Positions 8,395 through 19,005 are shown, numbered from the stretch's first letter. The stretch: DNA of 64,000 nt from Deltaproteobacteria bacterium (GCA_019307815.1 JAFDIV010000018.1:1-64000); one strand, 5' to 3'. Made by a program: numbers and translations. Notes: generated from the letters alone by a model not told the origin.

Positions 8395-10068
8395 TTATTC
8401 CTTTTCCAATGAGATGGCCCCGCGTGGACACTCTTTAACACATATGCCACAGCCCTTGCAGTGATCGTAGTCAATCTGGGGATGCCCAGTTTCCGGGTCC
8501 ACCTTTATGGCCAAATCCGGGCAATATTCGTAACATTTTAGGCAAGAATTACACCAGCCACACTGAAAACATCGCCTGGCTGACAAAATATTTTGACGTT
8601 CAGTAAGGCCTTCTTCTAGGGATGACGGTTTAATCCGAGGGAACTTCTTGAAATAGCTCAAATTTAGCTCTTGAACTCGAACAACATTACCTAGCGGCCT
8701 ATAATTCATTCTGTAAGCTTCAAAGGACAGTACACCAAGCCTACCCGCTGCAAATCTCATAATTTCTTCAAATGGCCCTTTGCGCAAGCATAGGTCCAGG
8801 CTCATTGCTGCTTGCTTTCCTTTTGCAATGTGGCGCACAATAGTTCTTTCAGGACCTTTGTCCCTATCCGTTTTTGGAGATGTTTTAAGGAATTGTTTTG
8901 CATCTACTACTATCAGTCCCGTCTCTTGCACCACCGGAGGCACCATATCCATATGTGCCCTTTCTGGTGATGCGATGATCACCGCATCGGCCCTATATTC
9001 AAAACTCCTCCCTTGTGCTGACTCAGGTACACCCTTTTGCAAATCGGACAGTTCTGGCGTCTCCCCTCTAAGGCACATCAAACCATTTATCTTCTCTCCT
9101 TCCTGAATCAGGGCAAAGGGGGCATGTCCAAACTCAAGCGTTATCCCACTTTTTTCAGCACCCTCCAGTTCTTGTGCCATTTCCGGGGCTTCTCTGCCCG
9201 AGAAAGGGAGCAAAACAGCCGGCTGCCCTCCAATCTCTTTGACAATCCTGGCTACCCTCAGTGCCCGACGCCCGCTTCCTGCTATGGCCACCTTTCCCTG
9301 AACTGATGGATGCTTGCCCTCCTTGACCATCCTTTCAATTTCTTCAGCCCGATAAACGGAGGGCTGACGGGGCTCTCCGAAAGCCTCAAGGATTTCAGGG
9401 TTCCTCCCACCAGGAGATATATAGACTGCCTCAAATTCCTCTGCCAGACGATGGTAATAGTCTCCTTCCACTGAAATATTCGTTTTAATGTTTATCCCAA
9501 TGCCCAAGACCCTTTTTACTTCATTTTCCAGGTGCTCTTTGCTCAGACGTGGGTCCATTGCTGCCAGATCGAAGATCCTAAGATAGGGCCCTGGCTCGCA
9601 GATCGTAACCCTGTGGCCAAGTAGGGCAAGGAAATAGGCGCATGACAATCCTGCGATATCACTCCCTAGAACCCCCACATGGTGAGCACAAAGACCTAGC
9701 TTTTCTTTTTCCGGCGAGATTTCCTTTCCGACCAGCTTAGATAGGGAAAACTCTATGTCTTGAATGGATACAGGCTCATCAAATTGTCTCCGGTTGCATA
9801 CTCTCTCGCAGGGGTGAAAACAGACCCTCCCACATATTCCAGGGAAAGGATTTTCCTTTCTAATTTTATTATATGCTTGATCAAAAGCCCCTTGGCTATT
9901 AAGGGCCATGATGGCCGGGATATTTTCTCCTAATGGGCATGCCTCGCTGCAAGGGGCACGTCTGTTTACTAGGACCGGTCTTTCAAATCTCCAGGTTCCC
10001 GTTTGATTTGGTGTTGTGGGTATATTTGCAGCGGCCATGGGAGGGGCAGTGGTAACCGATTGGCTCAT
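8395..10068 (-). CDS. GltD-like FAD/NAD(P) oxidoreductase with C-terminal 2[4Fe-4S] ferredoxin domain (accessory subunit of 2-oxoacid oxidoreductase)
   Basis: RRAPCSEACPLGENIP N-terminal Cys pattern; C-terminal CxxCxxCxxxCP clusters. Confidence 0.88.
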   Translation of the reverse strand: MSQSVTTAPPMAAANIPTTPNQTGTWRFERPVLVNRRAPCSEACPLGENIPAIMALNSQGAFDQAYNKIRKENPFPGICGRVCFHPCERVCNRRQFDEPVSIQDIEFSLSKLVGKEISPEKEKLGLCAHHVGVLGSDIAGLSCAYFLALLGHRVTICEPGPYLRIFDLAAMDPRLSKEHLENEVKRVLGIGINIKTNISVEGDYYHRLAEEFEAVYISPGGRNPEILEAFGEPRQPSVYRAEEIERMVKEGKHPSVQGKVAIAGSGRRALRVARIVKEIGGQPAVLLPFSGREAPEMAQELEGAEKSGITLEFGHAPFALIQEGEKINGLMCLRGETPELSDLQKGVPESAQGRSFEYRADAVIIASPERAHMDMVPPVVQETGLIVVDAKQFLKTSPKTDRDKGPERTIVRHIAKGKQAAMSLDLCLRKGPFEEIMRFAAGRLGVLSFEAYRMNYRPLGNVVRVQELNLSYFKKFPRIKPSSLEEGLTERQNILSARRCFQCGWCNSCLKCYEYCPDLAIKVDPETGHPQIDYDHCKGCGICVKECPRGAISLEKE

Positions 10069-10619
10069 AAAAGGACCTCCTTGACTTTCACATAAGCCTC
10101 TCTGGCAGCGGCCACATTTTCCTTCTTCTTTATGGGCACTAGCTCATCTATGGCCCTGGTTATATTATCCAGATCAATCAGCCCTGAGGCCTTTGCAAAA
10201 GCGCCCACCATTGCAGTATTGACTATGGAAAAAGAGGTTGTCCTAAGATTCAGGCCTTGGGCGATGCTGGTTGCATCCACAACAAAAACTCTTTGCCTGA
10301 GGCTTAACTTCGGGCCTTGGGTTGAGGGAGACCAATTCACAATTACCGAGACCTCAGGCTTTACACCATCCATGACCGTGTTGTTAACCAAATTAGAATC
10401 AAATATAATCAGCCAGTCAGGCTGTGTTATTCCATAACGAAGGGTAATTTCTTTGGCGTCAACCCTGAGGAATGCGGCTACGGGCGCTCCCCTTCTTTCT
10501 GCTCCAAAGGAAGGGAAAGATTGGACCCACTTACCTGTTCTAAAAAAGGCGGCGGCAAGAATTTGCGAGGCCAAAACAACCCCTTGCCCTCCCCTGCCTG
10601 AAAGCTTTATTTCGATCAT
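10065..10619 (-). CDS. 2-oxoacid:ferredoxin oxidoreductase gamma subunit
   Basis: GRGGQGVVLASQILA ... SFPSFGAERRGAPVAAFLR. Confidence 0.93.
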   Translation of the reverse strand: MIEIKLSGRGGQGVVLASQILAAAFFRTGKWVQSFPSFGAERRGAPVAAFLRVDAKEITLRYGITQPDWLIIFDSNLVNNTVMDGVKPEVSVIVNWSPSTQGPKLSLRQRVFVVDATSIAQGLNLRTTSFSIVNTAMVGAFAKASGLIDLDNITRAIDELVPIKKKENVAAAREAYVKVKEVLL

Positions 10620-11527
10620 CAGTGCCTCCCATCACCTCTGGCTGCCAACATTTCCAGCTCAAACCAGTATTCGTCCACCTTTTCCTGGATATGAGAGATG
10701 TCCTTCTCTGATAACCCTCTAAATCGACCCTGGGAGATTAGGTACTCGTTAACAGGGATTTTTGTACCCATAGGGCTCAACCGATATTCCTTTCCATGGA
10801 TAATTTCAAAAAGAGGAAAAATTCTGGAAAGCACAGCGCTGCGGCCAAGGCGAATGGTGTCGCTGGCCGGATAGAGCCAGCCAGTTGGGCAAGGGACAAG
10901 GATATGTATGAATCGAAATCCCTTAATCCCCTTGGCCTTTCTTATTTTTTTCTTAAGATCTTCAGGGTATGAAACTGATGCTGTGGCAATGTAAGGGATT
11001 TCATGGGCTGCCATAATGGCCGTTATTCTCTTTTTCGGGCGGTTTTCAAGTGATTCCAAAGGGGTAGTGGTTGTCCAGGCCCCCAGGGGAGTACCCGAGC
11101 TCCTTTGAACGCCTGTGTTCATATAGGCTTCGTTGTCATAGCAGACGTAGATAATGTCATCGTTTCGCTCTGCAGCACCTGATAAAGACTGCAAGCCAAT
11201 ATCAAATGTCCCTCCATCTCCTGCCCAAGCAAGCACATTAATAGAGCCCTTACCCATCATATCAAAACCGGCCTTTAGGCCTGCTGCCGTGGCTGCTGCA
11301 GTGCCAAAGGAGCAATGGAAAAAGGGCACCTTGGATATGGTTTGTGGGTAGGAGCCAGCCACTACAGACCCGCAGCCAGCCGTGGTTATGACGGCCGTGT
11401 TTTTACCCAAGGCCTTGAGCACATGGCGAAATGCTATCATTAATCCACAGCCAGGGCATGCAAAGCTACCAGGATAGATCAACTCCTCCTTGGCATGAAA
11501 TTTTGCCATGCTCAATCCCCCATCCAT
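10619..11527 (-). CDS. 2-oxoacid:ferredoxin oxidoreductase beta subunit (TPP-binding)
   Basis: CPGCGLMIAFRHVLKALG, GDGGTFDIGLQSLSGAAERNDDIIYVCYDNEAYMNTGVQRSSGTP. Confidence 0.95.
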   Translation of the reverse strand: MDGGLSMAKFHAKEELIYPGSFACPGCGLMIAFRHVLKALGKNTAVITTAGCGSVVAGSYPQTISKVPFFHCSFGTAAATAAGLKAGFDMMGKGSINVLAWAGDGGTFDIGLQSLSGAAERNDDIIYVCYDNEAYMNTGVQRSSGTPLGAWTTTTPLESLENRPKKRITAIMAAHEIPYIATASVSYPEDLKKKIRKAKGIKGFRFIHILVPCPTGWLYPASDTIRLGRSAVLSRIFPLFEIIHGKEYRLSPMGTKIPVNEYLISQGRFRGLSEKDISHIQEKVDEYWFELEMLAARGDGRH

Positions 11528-12675
11528 ATAGTTTCACCGGTGAGATTTCCTCCCTCCCTGACCCTTTGCACCAAGCGGTCCAAATCCTCAATGGTTACAT
11601 CAACCCCTCCTATGCCCCCTATAGCACTAATAACAGGAATTTTTTGCCCTGTTTCGTAAAGGACAGCCCTTATCTCTTGCGAAAAGATACCCCCGCTACC
11701 TGGTGACAGGTTACGATCAATGACCACGGCCTTCTTGAGGCCCTTAAGGGCCATTGTTAGCTCCCTTCTAGGGAAGGGGCGAAACAGCCGTATCTTGATT
11801 AGACCGACGCCCTTTTCCTTTCCAGCCTGCTCAACAAAGGCCCTGGCTGTGCCTGACAAGGTCCCATTTGTAATGAGGGCAATCTCTTTCCCTTTTGTGT
11901 CAAAAGGTTCTACGGCCCGGTATCTTCTCTTGAAATACCTATAGAATTGGCCGCAAATCTTTTGGAAATGGCTTAAGGCATGATCCATATCATCTTGAAT
12001 GCGCTTTCTTAGCCCGAAAAGCACCGTCGGACTCACTCCCCCTCCAAATGTGAAGGGATTTTTCGGGTCCATTTTGTATTTGGCCTTCCGTGGGGGGAGG
12101 AATCTGTCCACATCAGCTTGATCGGGAATATCCACTGGCTCTGAGTAATGGGAAAGGAGAAAGCCGTCCATACAGATCATGGTTGGCATCAGCGTTTTCT
12201 CTGCAAGCTTAAAGGCAATCAAGATGTTATCTAGTGCCTCTTGGGCTGTTTCACAGTACATTTGTATGCAGCCCGTGTCGCGTTGGGAAAGGCTATCGTT
12301 ATGGTCAATCCCTAATGACCAAGGAGCCGCCATAGATCGATTCACGTTTACAATAACAACAGGGAGCCGGGCCCCCGAGGCCCAGTGTAACAGCTCGTGC
12401 ATAAGGGCTAGTCCTTGAGAAGAAGTGGCAGTGAAGACCCTAGCACCGGCTAGAGATCCGCCTATGCAGGCAGCTAGGGCAGAGGTTTCGGATTCCACTT
12501 TGATATAATGGGCGTTAAGTTCTCCTCTGGCTACATATGATGCCAGTTTTTCCGCAACACTGGTCTGAGGGGTAATTGGATAGGCTGCCACCACTTGTGG
12601 CTTGGCCATTTTGGCAGCCATGGCTGCAGCGTCGTTCCCAGTCATTAGTTGTCTCATCCTATCCTCGCCTATCAA
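11512..12675 (-). CDS. 2-oxoacid:ferredoxin oxidoreductase alpha subunit
   Basis: GNDAAAMAAKMAKPQVVAAYPITPQTSVAEKLA, ATSSQGLALMHE. Confidence 0.95.
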   Translation of the reverse strand: MIGEDRMRQLMTGNDAAAMAAKMAKPQVVAAYPITPQTSVAEKLASYVARGELNAHYIKVESETSALAACIGGSLAGARVFTATSSQGLALMHELLHWASGARLPVVIVNVNRSMAAPWSLGIDHNDSLSQRDTGCIQMYCETAQEALDNILIAFKLAEKTLMPTMICMDGFLLSHYSEPVDIPDQADVDRFLPPRKAKYKMDPKNPFTFGGGVSPTVLFGLRKRIQDDMDHALSHFQKICGQFYRYFKRRYRAVEPFDTKGKEIALITNGTLSGTARAFVEQAGKEKGVGLIKIRLFRPFPRRELTMALKGLKKAVVIDRNLSPGSGGIFSQEIRAVLYETGQKIPVISAIGGIGGVDVTIEDLDRLVQRVREGGNLTGETIWMGD

Positions 12676-12716
12676 AAATTATCAGGGTTGGAGACAAGTC
12701 CCTGTTTCTTGTCTTT

Positions 12717-14024
12717 TTATTCCTCCAAGAGGTAAAACGGCTCTGGGATTATGGGAAAAACATAGCCTCCTGCAGGAATTATGTTGACTGAAGCCTCTTT
12801 AATCCTCGCGCTTTCCTTGCTTAAGGCTATATTTAAATCAGGCGAATACTCGCAACCCATGGCCTCTGCAGCATCCCTAAGTACGTCATGCCCCACCAAG
12901 ACCAGATTAAATCGCTTTATGATTGAAATAATCAGGATGATTGCCATGTTGAAATCCATGGCAGCCCTTTCTATAAGGGGCTCATGGCGTCTTAGTTTAT
13001 CGAGGGGATTTGCTTTACCTTGATTGTTCCAGTCGGCCCTAACCTTTTTTACGGCATTGAGGAAAAAATCAGGGAGTGGTTCCATCAGCTCTGTGACCAG
13101 GACAATAGCTCCACCGTCCTTTGTCACCATGGCAGCAGGCATAAGGGCCTTCATTATTTGCACCCCCTCATCATAAGGATAAGAAGATACCAGTGTTACA
13201 TCTGCCTGGCGGGCAACCGGTACGCCCAACTGGCGGGTTTGCCTATCAATACCTTGGTAGAAGACCTCGAGCATATCGCCAGCAAGGACCTCATAAATTT
13301 GCCCCATTGTGTCTACAAGACACTGTACGACAAAGTTCATTTTGGCCAGTTTTGCAATCTCAATGGTCTCCTCTAAAAATGGGTTGTCCTGAACAATCCC
13401 GACCCTTGCCTTGTGGTGCAGGACATTCTTCATATGATGTTGACGAATGGTGTTAAAATCACAGATGCCTGGCATTATGTTCTTTGGTCCACCACCGAAT
13501 CCATTATGAACGTGTGGAATTATTGATCCGATAGCAATTTTAATATCTGCCCTGGCTACCGTTGCATTAAATGATACAGGGCCGTAACCTGGGACCTCAC
13601 CCATCACCACAAGGTCAGGGGACCGGGCATCGTGGTTTTGGACATGATAAGTTTTTGCCACCTCACCTCCGATCCGCTCGTCAATCTCTGCCTGGTTCAT
13701 GGACCGGTGTGTGCCGACTCCTATAACGATATCCACGTTTTTCCTAGGAACACCTTGTTTATTTATTACTTCCAAAAGCCCAGGCAATAAATCCTTAACC
13801 GGGGTATGCCGAGTTAAGTCATCCACCACGACCGCAACCTTTGATTCAGGCCTTAACATGTCTTCCAGTCGAGGTGAACCAATGGGGTTGTCCAGTGCCT
13901 TTTTCATTAATTGTAGGGGTGAGGCATGTGTTGTGGCCGGTTCCTTGAAGATGGTCTGAATTATTTTCCATACCGGAGGAAGATCAACACGAAGATCACC
14001 CTTTTTTTGTAACAGTTTGATCAT
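12717..14024 (-). CDS. LarA-family (DUF2088) nickel-pincer racemase-like protein
   Basis: VVVDDLTRHTP, IVIGVGTHRSM, HVHNGFGGGPKNIMPGI motifs. Confidence 0.85.
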   Translation of the reverse strand: MIKLLQKKGDLRVDLPPVWKIIQTIFKEPATTHASPLQLMKKALDNPIGSPRLEDMLRPESKVAVVVDDLTRHTPVKDLLPGLLEVINKQGVPRKNVDIVIGVGTHRSMNQAEIDERIGGEVAKTYHVQNHDARSPDLVVMGEVPGYGPVSFNATVARADIKIAIGSIIPHVHNGFGGGPKNIMPGICDFNTIRQHHMKNVLHHKARVGIVQDNPFLEETIEIAKLAKMNFVVQCLVDTMGQIYEVLAGDMLEVFYQGIDRQTRQLGVPVARQADVTLVSSYPYDEGVQIMKALMPAAMVTKDGGAIVLVTELMEPLPDFFLNAVKKVRADWNNQGKANPLDKLRRHEPLIERAAMDFNMAIILIISIIKRFNLVLVGHDVLRDAAEAMGCEYSPDLNIALSKESARIKEASVNIIPAGGYVFPIIPEPFYLLEE

Positions 14025-14072
14025 GGCTAATTACCTCTTTTTTATCAATTTGTGGTTGCGGTCAATTGCCAC

Positions 14073-15350
14073 TTATTGCAAAAGCCGCGTCAATCCCAGG
14101 GAGATCCAGGGAACATAGGTGACCAAGAACAAAACCCCATAGATGAGGACCAGGAAGGGGAGGACAGACCGGCTTACCTCTATTATGTCTTTGTGAGTAA
14201 TACCAGAAGACACAAACAGGTTGACGCCGAAAGGGGGCGTCAGGAAGGCCACCTCTATGTTGAGCACCATAATAATCCCAAAATGAATAGGGTCGACACC
14301 AAACTTTTGAAGCAGGGGGTAAAACACAGGGCCCAGAACAAGCATGGCAGAGACCACATCCATGAAGCATCCCATTATGAGCAGCCCAATATTTACAAAT
14401 AGAAGAAACAGGTACTTGTTGTTTATGAACTCCAGTAGAAACTCAGCTACCCTTAGAGGGATTTGATCAACGCTGAAATAATAGGAAAGGACCGACGTAT
14501 TGGCGATAATGAACAGAAGCATTGAGGAGGTCAGAATAGATTCTTTAAGTACTGGTATCAGGTCTCGAGGTTTAAGGCTTTTATGTATCACTAGCTCTAC
14601 AAAGAGGGCGTAGACAAAGGCAACCGCTGCTGCCTCTGTGGCAGTGAAAAGCCCAGAATAGATTCCGCCCAGTACCAGGATGGGCATAAATAGGCCCCAG
14701 ATTCCCTCCCTAAACGCAGTCTTTATCTCTGACATTGATAGTCGGCTTGGGGTACGCCATCTGTTCTTCCGTGCCTGGAGGTAGGAATAAATGATCAAGG
14801 TACCGCCTAAAATGCCACCGGGCAGGAAGCCGGCCATGAACTGTTTTGTTACCGAGACTCCCATGACTACTGCCCATATGATCATGGGGATGCTGGGAGG
14901 TATTAAAATCCCTAAAGATCCTGCTGAAGTCAGTAGTCCTATGGAAAAGCGGGAGTTGTATCCACTCTGGATAAGGGCTGGTATCATGATGGATCCTATT
15001 GCCACCACTGTAGCGGGTGAGGATCCTGAGACAGCAGCAAAAAACATGCATATGAGAACTGAGGTGATAGCCAGCCCACCTGTGAATCCCCCTACAAGGG
15101 CTTGCCCGATTCTGACTAATCTGGAGGCCAAAGTCCCTCGCGTCATAATAGCGCCAGCTACAATGAAGAAAACAACCGCCTGAAGCAGATCATATTCAGA
15201 GCCCTGATAGAGCTGTTGAAAGACCGTCTGGGGAGGGATAAAGGTGAAAATGGTTACACACGCAGTAGCTGCAAGACCCATTACAATGGCAAGGGGAATA
15301 CCCATGACCATCAGTAGTACTAAGCCCCCGATTACGAAAGGTGTCGTCAC
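14073..15350 (-). CDS. dctM: TRAP transporter large permease DctM
   Basis: Multi-TM; SAGSLGILIPPSIPMIIWAVV, FLTPPFGVNLFVSSGI. Confidence 0.95.
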   Translation of the reverse strand: MTTPFVIGGLVLLMVMGIPLAIVMGLAATACVTIFTFIPPQTVFQQLYQGSEYDLLQAVVFFIVAGAIMTRGTLASRLVRIGQALVGGFTGGLAITSVLICMFFAAVSGSSPATVVAIGSIMIPALIQSGYNSRFSIGLLTSAGSLGILIPPSIPMIIWAVVMGVSVTKQFMAGFLPGGILGGTLIIYSYLQARKNRWRTPSRLSMSEIKTAFREGIWGLFMPILVLGGIYSGLFTATEAAAVAFVYALFVELVIHKSLKPRDLIPVLKESILTSSMLLFIIANTSVLSYYFSVDQIPLRVAEFLLEFINNKYLFLLFVNIGLLIMGCFMDVVSAMLVLGPVFYPLLQKFGVDPIHFGIIMVLNIEVAFLTPPFGVNLFVSSGITHKDIIEVSRSVLPFLVLIYGVLFLVTYVPWISLGLTRLLQ

Positions 15351-15850
15351 TCGGATCCCTCCCCAGAGTTTCTTTTCAGAAGTGCTGAAAAGATGTGATA
15401 GCTTTTATAAAGACTCCTTACACCTATGAGGGCCATACCAATGCAAACAACAAAATAGAGATAGTGTTTGGGGATCCTGAGCGTGGGAGTAAAATGAGGA
15501 TGTGCTACCATCAGCCTTATAAGGGTTGACCCGAAAAAAATGATCAAGGCCGCATAAGCGGCGATGATCAGGTGATTTACTGCATCCAGTAGGCCCAAGA
15601 GAGGTTCTCGAAGAGTATTTTTCAAAACATCCACGCATATATGGCTTCCATACTTGATAGCAAGGCTTGCTCCGAAAAATGTCAATAGGACCACTTCTAT
15701 GTGAACAAGTTCAGCAAGCCAGGTAATGGCCGAATGGAAGAGATACCGCATTACAACCTGCACAAATATTGAAATCCCCATTTGTAGCACCATAAGGCAG
15801 AGCACATGTTCTTCCACTCTCCCTATATGGCGCAAAAGCTTTTTGCCCAT
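15347..15850 (-). CDS. dctQ: TRAP transporter small permease DctQ
   Basis: Four-TM small membrane protein overlapping dctM by 4 nt. Confidence 0.88.
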   Translation of the reverse strand: MGKKLLRHIGRVEEHVLCLMVLQMGISIFVQVVMRYLFHSAITWLAELVHIEVVLLTFFGASLAIKYGSHICVDVLKNTLREPLLGLLDAVNHLIIAAYAALIIFFGSTLIRLMVAHPHFTPTLRIPKHYLYFVVCIGMALIGVRSLYKSYHIFSALLKRNSGEGSE

Positions 15851-15956
15851 TTTCAGGATCCCTTTACTCTAGCATTCTGCTGTGTCCCTTTTCCTCCACA
15901 GAATAGCCTTAAAAGGCATAGCCAAATACCGCGGCAAAGCCCTACTGCTCTTCATA

Positions 15957-17008
15957 TCACCTTGTCCTATATTCTTTCAGAAACGCAATGGCCTGATCAT
16001 AAAGGTCAGTCCCTACTTTCTGGCGCCATTTTTTATGAACCGAGGCAACTGCTTTTCTGAAGCGGGCCAGTTCTTCATCGGTTACGTAATTGATAATTAC
16101 GCCCTTTTTCTTAAGATCGGGCATGACCACGGTTGCATCTTCCTGCCGAATCTTGGCTGTATGCCACTTGGCTGCCTCTTTCATTCCTTTAATAACAATA
16201 GCCCTTAAGTCGGGGCTTAACCTATCAAGAAATTTTTGGCTTGCCACATATACTATTGGATTCATGCCAAGCTTGCACAGGGACATGTACTTTATAACTT
16301 CATACACCTTTGCGCCCCAGCATTCGTTTGGGGTAATATCTATTCCATCAATAACCCCTCGCTGAAGCGCGCTAAAGACCTCTGGCCAGGGCAATGTTAT
16401 AGGGCTAGCGCCCATTGCCTTGTAAGTATCGAGAAAGAGTTCATTAGGGATAACCCTCCATTTGTATTTTCCCATGTCTTCTATTTTGGTTACTGGTCCT
16501 TTGCGGTTGAGAAAGGCCTTAAACCCGTGATCTGCAATACCTCCCATAAACAAACCCTTGGGCTTGAATTGCGAGGCGATTTTTTCCCTATAGGGCTGTT
16601 TATCAAGGCGTACATTTCTTCTTCTTTATTAAACATGAAAGGAAGAGAAACAACTGCCACCTGAGGTACAAACTCTGTCAAAGCCGGCCCTGCCACGGAG
16701 GTCATTTCTAGGGTTCCTACTTGAAGGGCTTCTAGCATCTGCAAATGGCTTCCCAGTTGTCCTTTTGGATGAACTGAACATTTAATTCTTCCGCCTGATT
16801 CCCTTTCCACATACTGAGCAAAGTATACAGCAGCCTTGTGTTGGGCATGCATAGGTGGAGCAACATGGCCGAATCTCATGCGGATCACTTTGCCAGCAAA
16901 TGCCTGGGAGCTTAGCAAAAACAAAAACAAGAGCCCTGTGAATACGATGGTTCCTTTCCTCATGATTAACCTCCTCTCTAAGATAGTTGGTTGACAATTA
17001 TGAGGCAT
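15957..17008 (-). pseudogene. dctP: TRAP substrate-binding protein DctP split by a -1 nt frameshift at an A6 run (T6 on the plus strand, 16580-16585)
   Basis: N-terminal ORF 16490-17008 and C-terminal ORF 15957-16553; one added A restores GKKIASQFKPKGLFMGGIADHGFKAF. Confidence 0.85.
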
Positions 17009-17038
17009 AAGATATAGCTCTTGCCCCTGAGTCCCGAG

Positions 17039-17650
17039 TTATCCATCACTCAGGAAAAGCCCTATGTAGTGTATTTTTTGCTTTATTTCGATTGAATGCG
17101 GGAAGTGAGCGTCGTAAAAAATGGAGTCTCCGGCTCGGAGTTCATATTTTTTGTTTCCAACTGTAACTACAGCTCTACCTTTTGTTAGATAGGCCCATTC
17201 AAAGCCTTTGTTGGTATGTGGGTGGATAACCAGGCCAGTGTCTAGTTCTGCTGAAGTGATTGTGATTCGATCAGAGATAAGACCCCTAGGTGCTAAAATT
17301 TTGATTCCGCTTTCAGGATCCATGATACCGTTTAATTCCTTCTCCCTGATGACCACAACCTTAGGCTCGCCCTCTTTGATCAGCGACTCAATGGGTTTTT
17401 TGAGATGGAAGGAAATTTCTGCGAGGTTGACAATTGAGGGGGCAGTCGCTCCTGTCTCTATCCTATGAAGGGTCATTTTGCTAATACCTACTTTTTTGGC
17501 AAGGGCCTCCAGGGAGAGCCCAAGGCGCTTCCTTTCCGCCCGGATCTTGGCCCCGATTCTTTTCAAGAGTTCTTGTTGGTTCGGAACAGAGGATTTTTTT
17601 CCTTTCTTACTTTGCTTTGATCGGGAAGCCATGTGTTCGTCCTTTTTCAT
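17039..17650 (-). CDS. XRE-family regulator with C-terminal cupin
   Basis: HTH LGLSLEALAKKVGISKMTLHRIETG plus cupin region TGLVIHPHTNKGFEWAYLTKGRA. Confidence 0.93.
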   Translation of the reverse strand: MKKDEHMASRSKQSKKGKKSSVPNQQELLKRIGAKIRAERKRLGLSLEALAKKVGISKMTLHRIETGATAPSIVNLAEISFHLKKPIESLIKEGEPKVVVIREKELNGIMDPESGIKILAPRGLISDRITITSAELDTGLVIHPHTNKGFEWAYLTKGRAVVTVGNKKYELRAGDSIFYDAHFPHSIEIKQKIHYIGLFLSDG

Positions 17651-19005
17651 CCTTGTTTAGGCTGCAAAAAGGCAACCAAGGGTTGTACATGGTTTTCTGA
17701 TTCCAGGTTATTAAGCTTATCCAAGAATTGGTTGGCTCTCGTACCCCCGATGACTGGACCTGCTAAACAAAGGAATTTTTCTGAAACAGCTTCTTTTGAC
17801 ATGGGATTTAAGGGGTCACCCCAGCAGTTTAAAACTTCATGGGTAAACTCTCGGCCATCTTTCATTTGGATGGCAATCTTGGCAGGGTTTTGCCCGGGCC
17901 GGAAGCTTTCATATTCAGGGGAATAAATCATCTCCACCTTGCTGGCAAGATCGGTTATCCTTTTATCTTCAAGGACTTCATTTCTCAGTGTTTCCAGGTC
18001 AATTTTCCCTTGGAGCAACATCGCTGCCACCAGATAAGGGGTTGAAAAGCGCATGGCCTCAATATTGACTGGAGTACTGGAAGAAGTGTGAACCGCTGCC
18101 TTGAAGCTCCATACCTTAATATGATGTATATCATCCAGGTTAATCTGTTCTTTTTCCAGAATGGCCTTCAAGGCGTCGAGGGTTGGGTGGGTAAAGCGGC
18201 ATGTGGGGTAGGGCTTAAAATAGTTTTCTCTAATGGCGTATTCTTTTCCAAGATTTTCACAAAGGAGAGCCGGATCAAAATTCTCGGACACAAATTGTGA
18301 AAAGGTTATTTTGAAACTGCTGGGCTCAGCGCGGATACCGCTAGCAAAAAATATGTTTGATAGCAATCCTAGATAGTTTGTAATTCCTGCAAAGGTGCTT
18401 GATACGTTTTTCCCTGCAAACGAATTTTTGACATAAGGGGAAAGGGCGTAGGAGGAGGCGATATTGGCAATTTCGGCTAGTGATTCAGGGCTCCTCTTAT
18501 ATATACACCCAATCCCCAGTGCACACCCGACCACACCCCACGTTCCTGTGGGATGAAGCCCTTTCCTGATTGACGAGGCACGGCTTATCCTACTTGCAGC
18601 TTCATAGCCTGCAATAAGACCGATAAGTAGCCTTTCGCCTGTTAGGTTGTTTGCCTCGCTTGATGCCAGTATGGCAGGAACGATCTGTATCGCAGGGTGA
18701 CCCATTGCCCTGGAGTTCCCTTCTTCATATTCCAGGCTTGAGCCTGAAATGCCACTAATCAATGCTGCGTTTAATGGGTGGAACCGCTCTTGTCTCCCCG
18801 GGCAGGTAGCGGTTTGCTCCTGCCCGTTATTTAAGGAGAGGCCCTTAGCAATCCTATTTACTTCATGGCTGTGAGATCCGGCAATGATAACGCCTAATGT
18901 GTCTAGCAAGACTAGTTTGGCATGCTCTATGAGGTATATGGGGATGGAGGCCAGGTTCATTCCTGAAAGAAACTCGCATAGGCTCAAAAGTTCTCTTTGT
19001 GCCAT
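17647..19005 (-). CDS. MmgE/PrpD family protein
   Basis: LDTLGVIIAGS, SGSSLEYEEGNSRAMGHPAIQIVPAI, GYEAASRI. Confidence 0.9.
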   Translation of the reverse strand: MAQRELLSLCEFLSGMNLASIPIYLIEHAKLVLLDTLGVIIAGSHSHEVNRIAKGLSLNNGQEQTATCPGRQERFHPLNAALISGISGSSLEYEEGNSRAMGHPAIQIVPAILASSEANNLTGERLLIGLIAGYEAASRISRASSIRKGLHPTGTWGVVGCALGIGCIYKRSPESLAEIANIASSYALSPYVKNSFAGKNVSSTFAGITNYLGLLSNIFFASGIRAEPSSFKITFSQFVSENFDPALLCENLGKEYAIRENYFKPYPTCRFTHPTLDALKAILEKEQINLDDIHHIKVWSFKAAVHTSSSTPVNIEAMRFSTPYLVAAMLLQGKIDLETLRNEVLEDKRITDLASKVEMIYSPEYESFRPGQNPAKIAIQMKDGREFTHEVLNCWGDPLNPMSKEAVSEKFLCLAGPVIGGTRANQFLDKLNNLESENHVQPLVAFLQPKQG

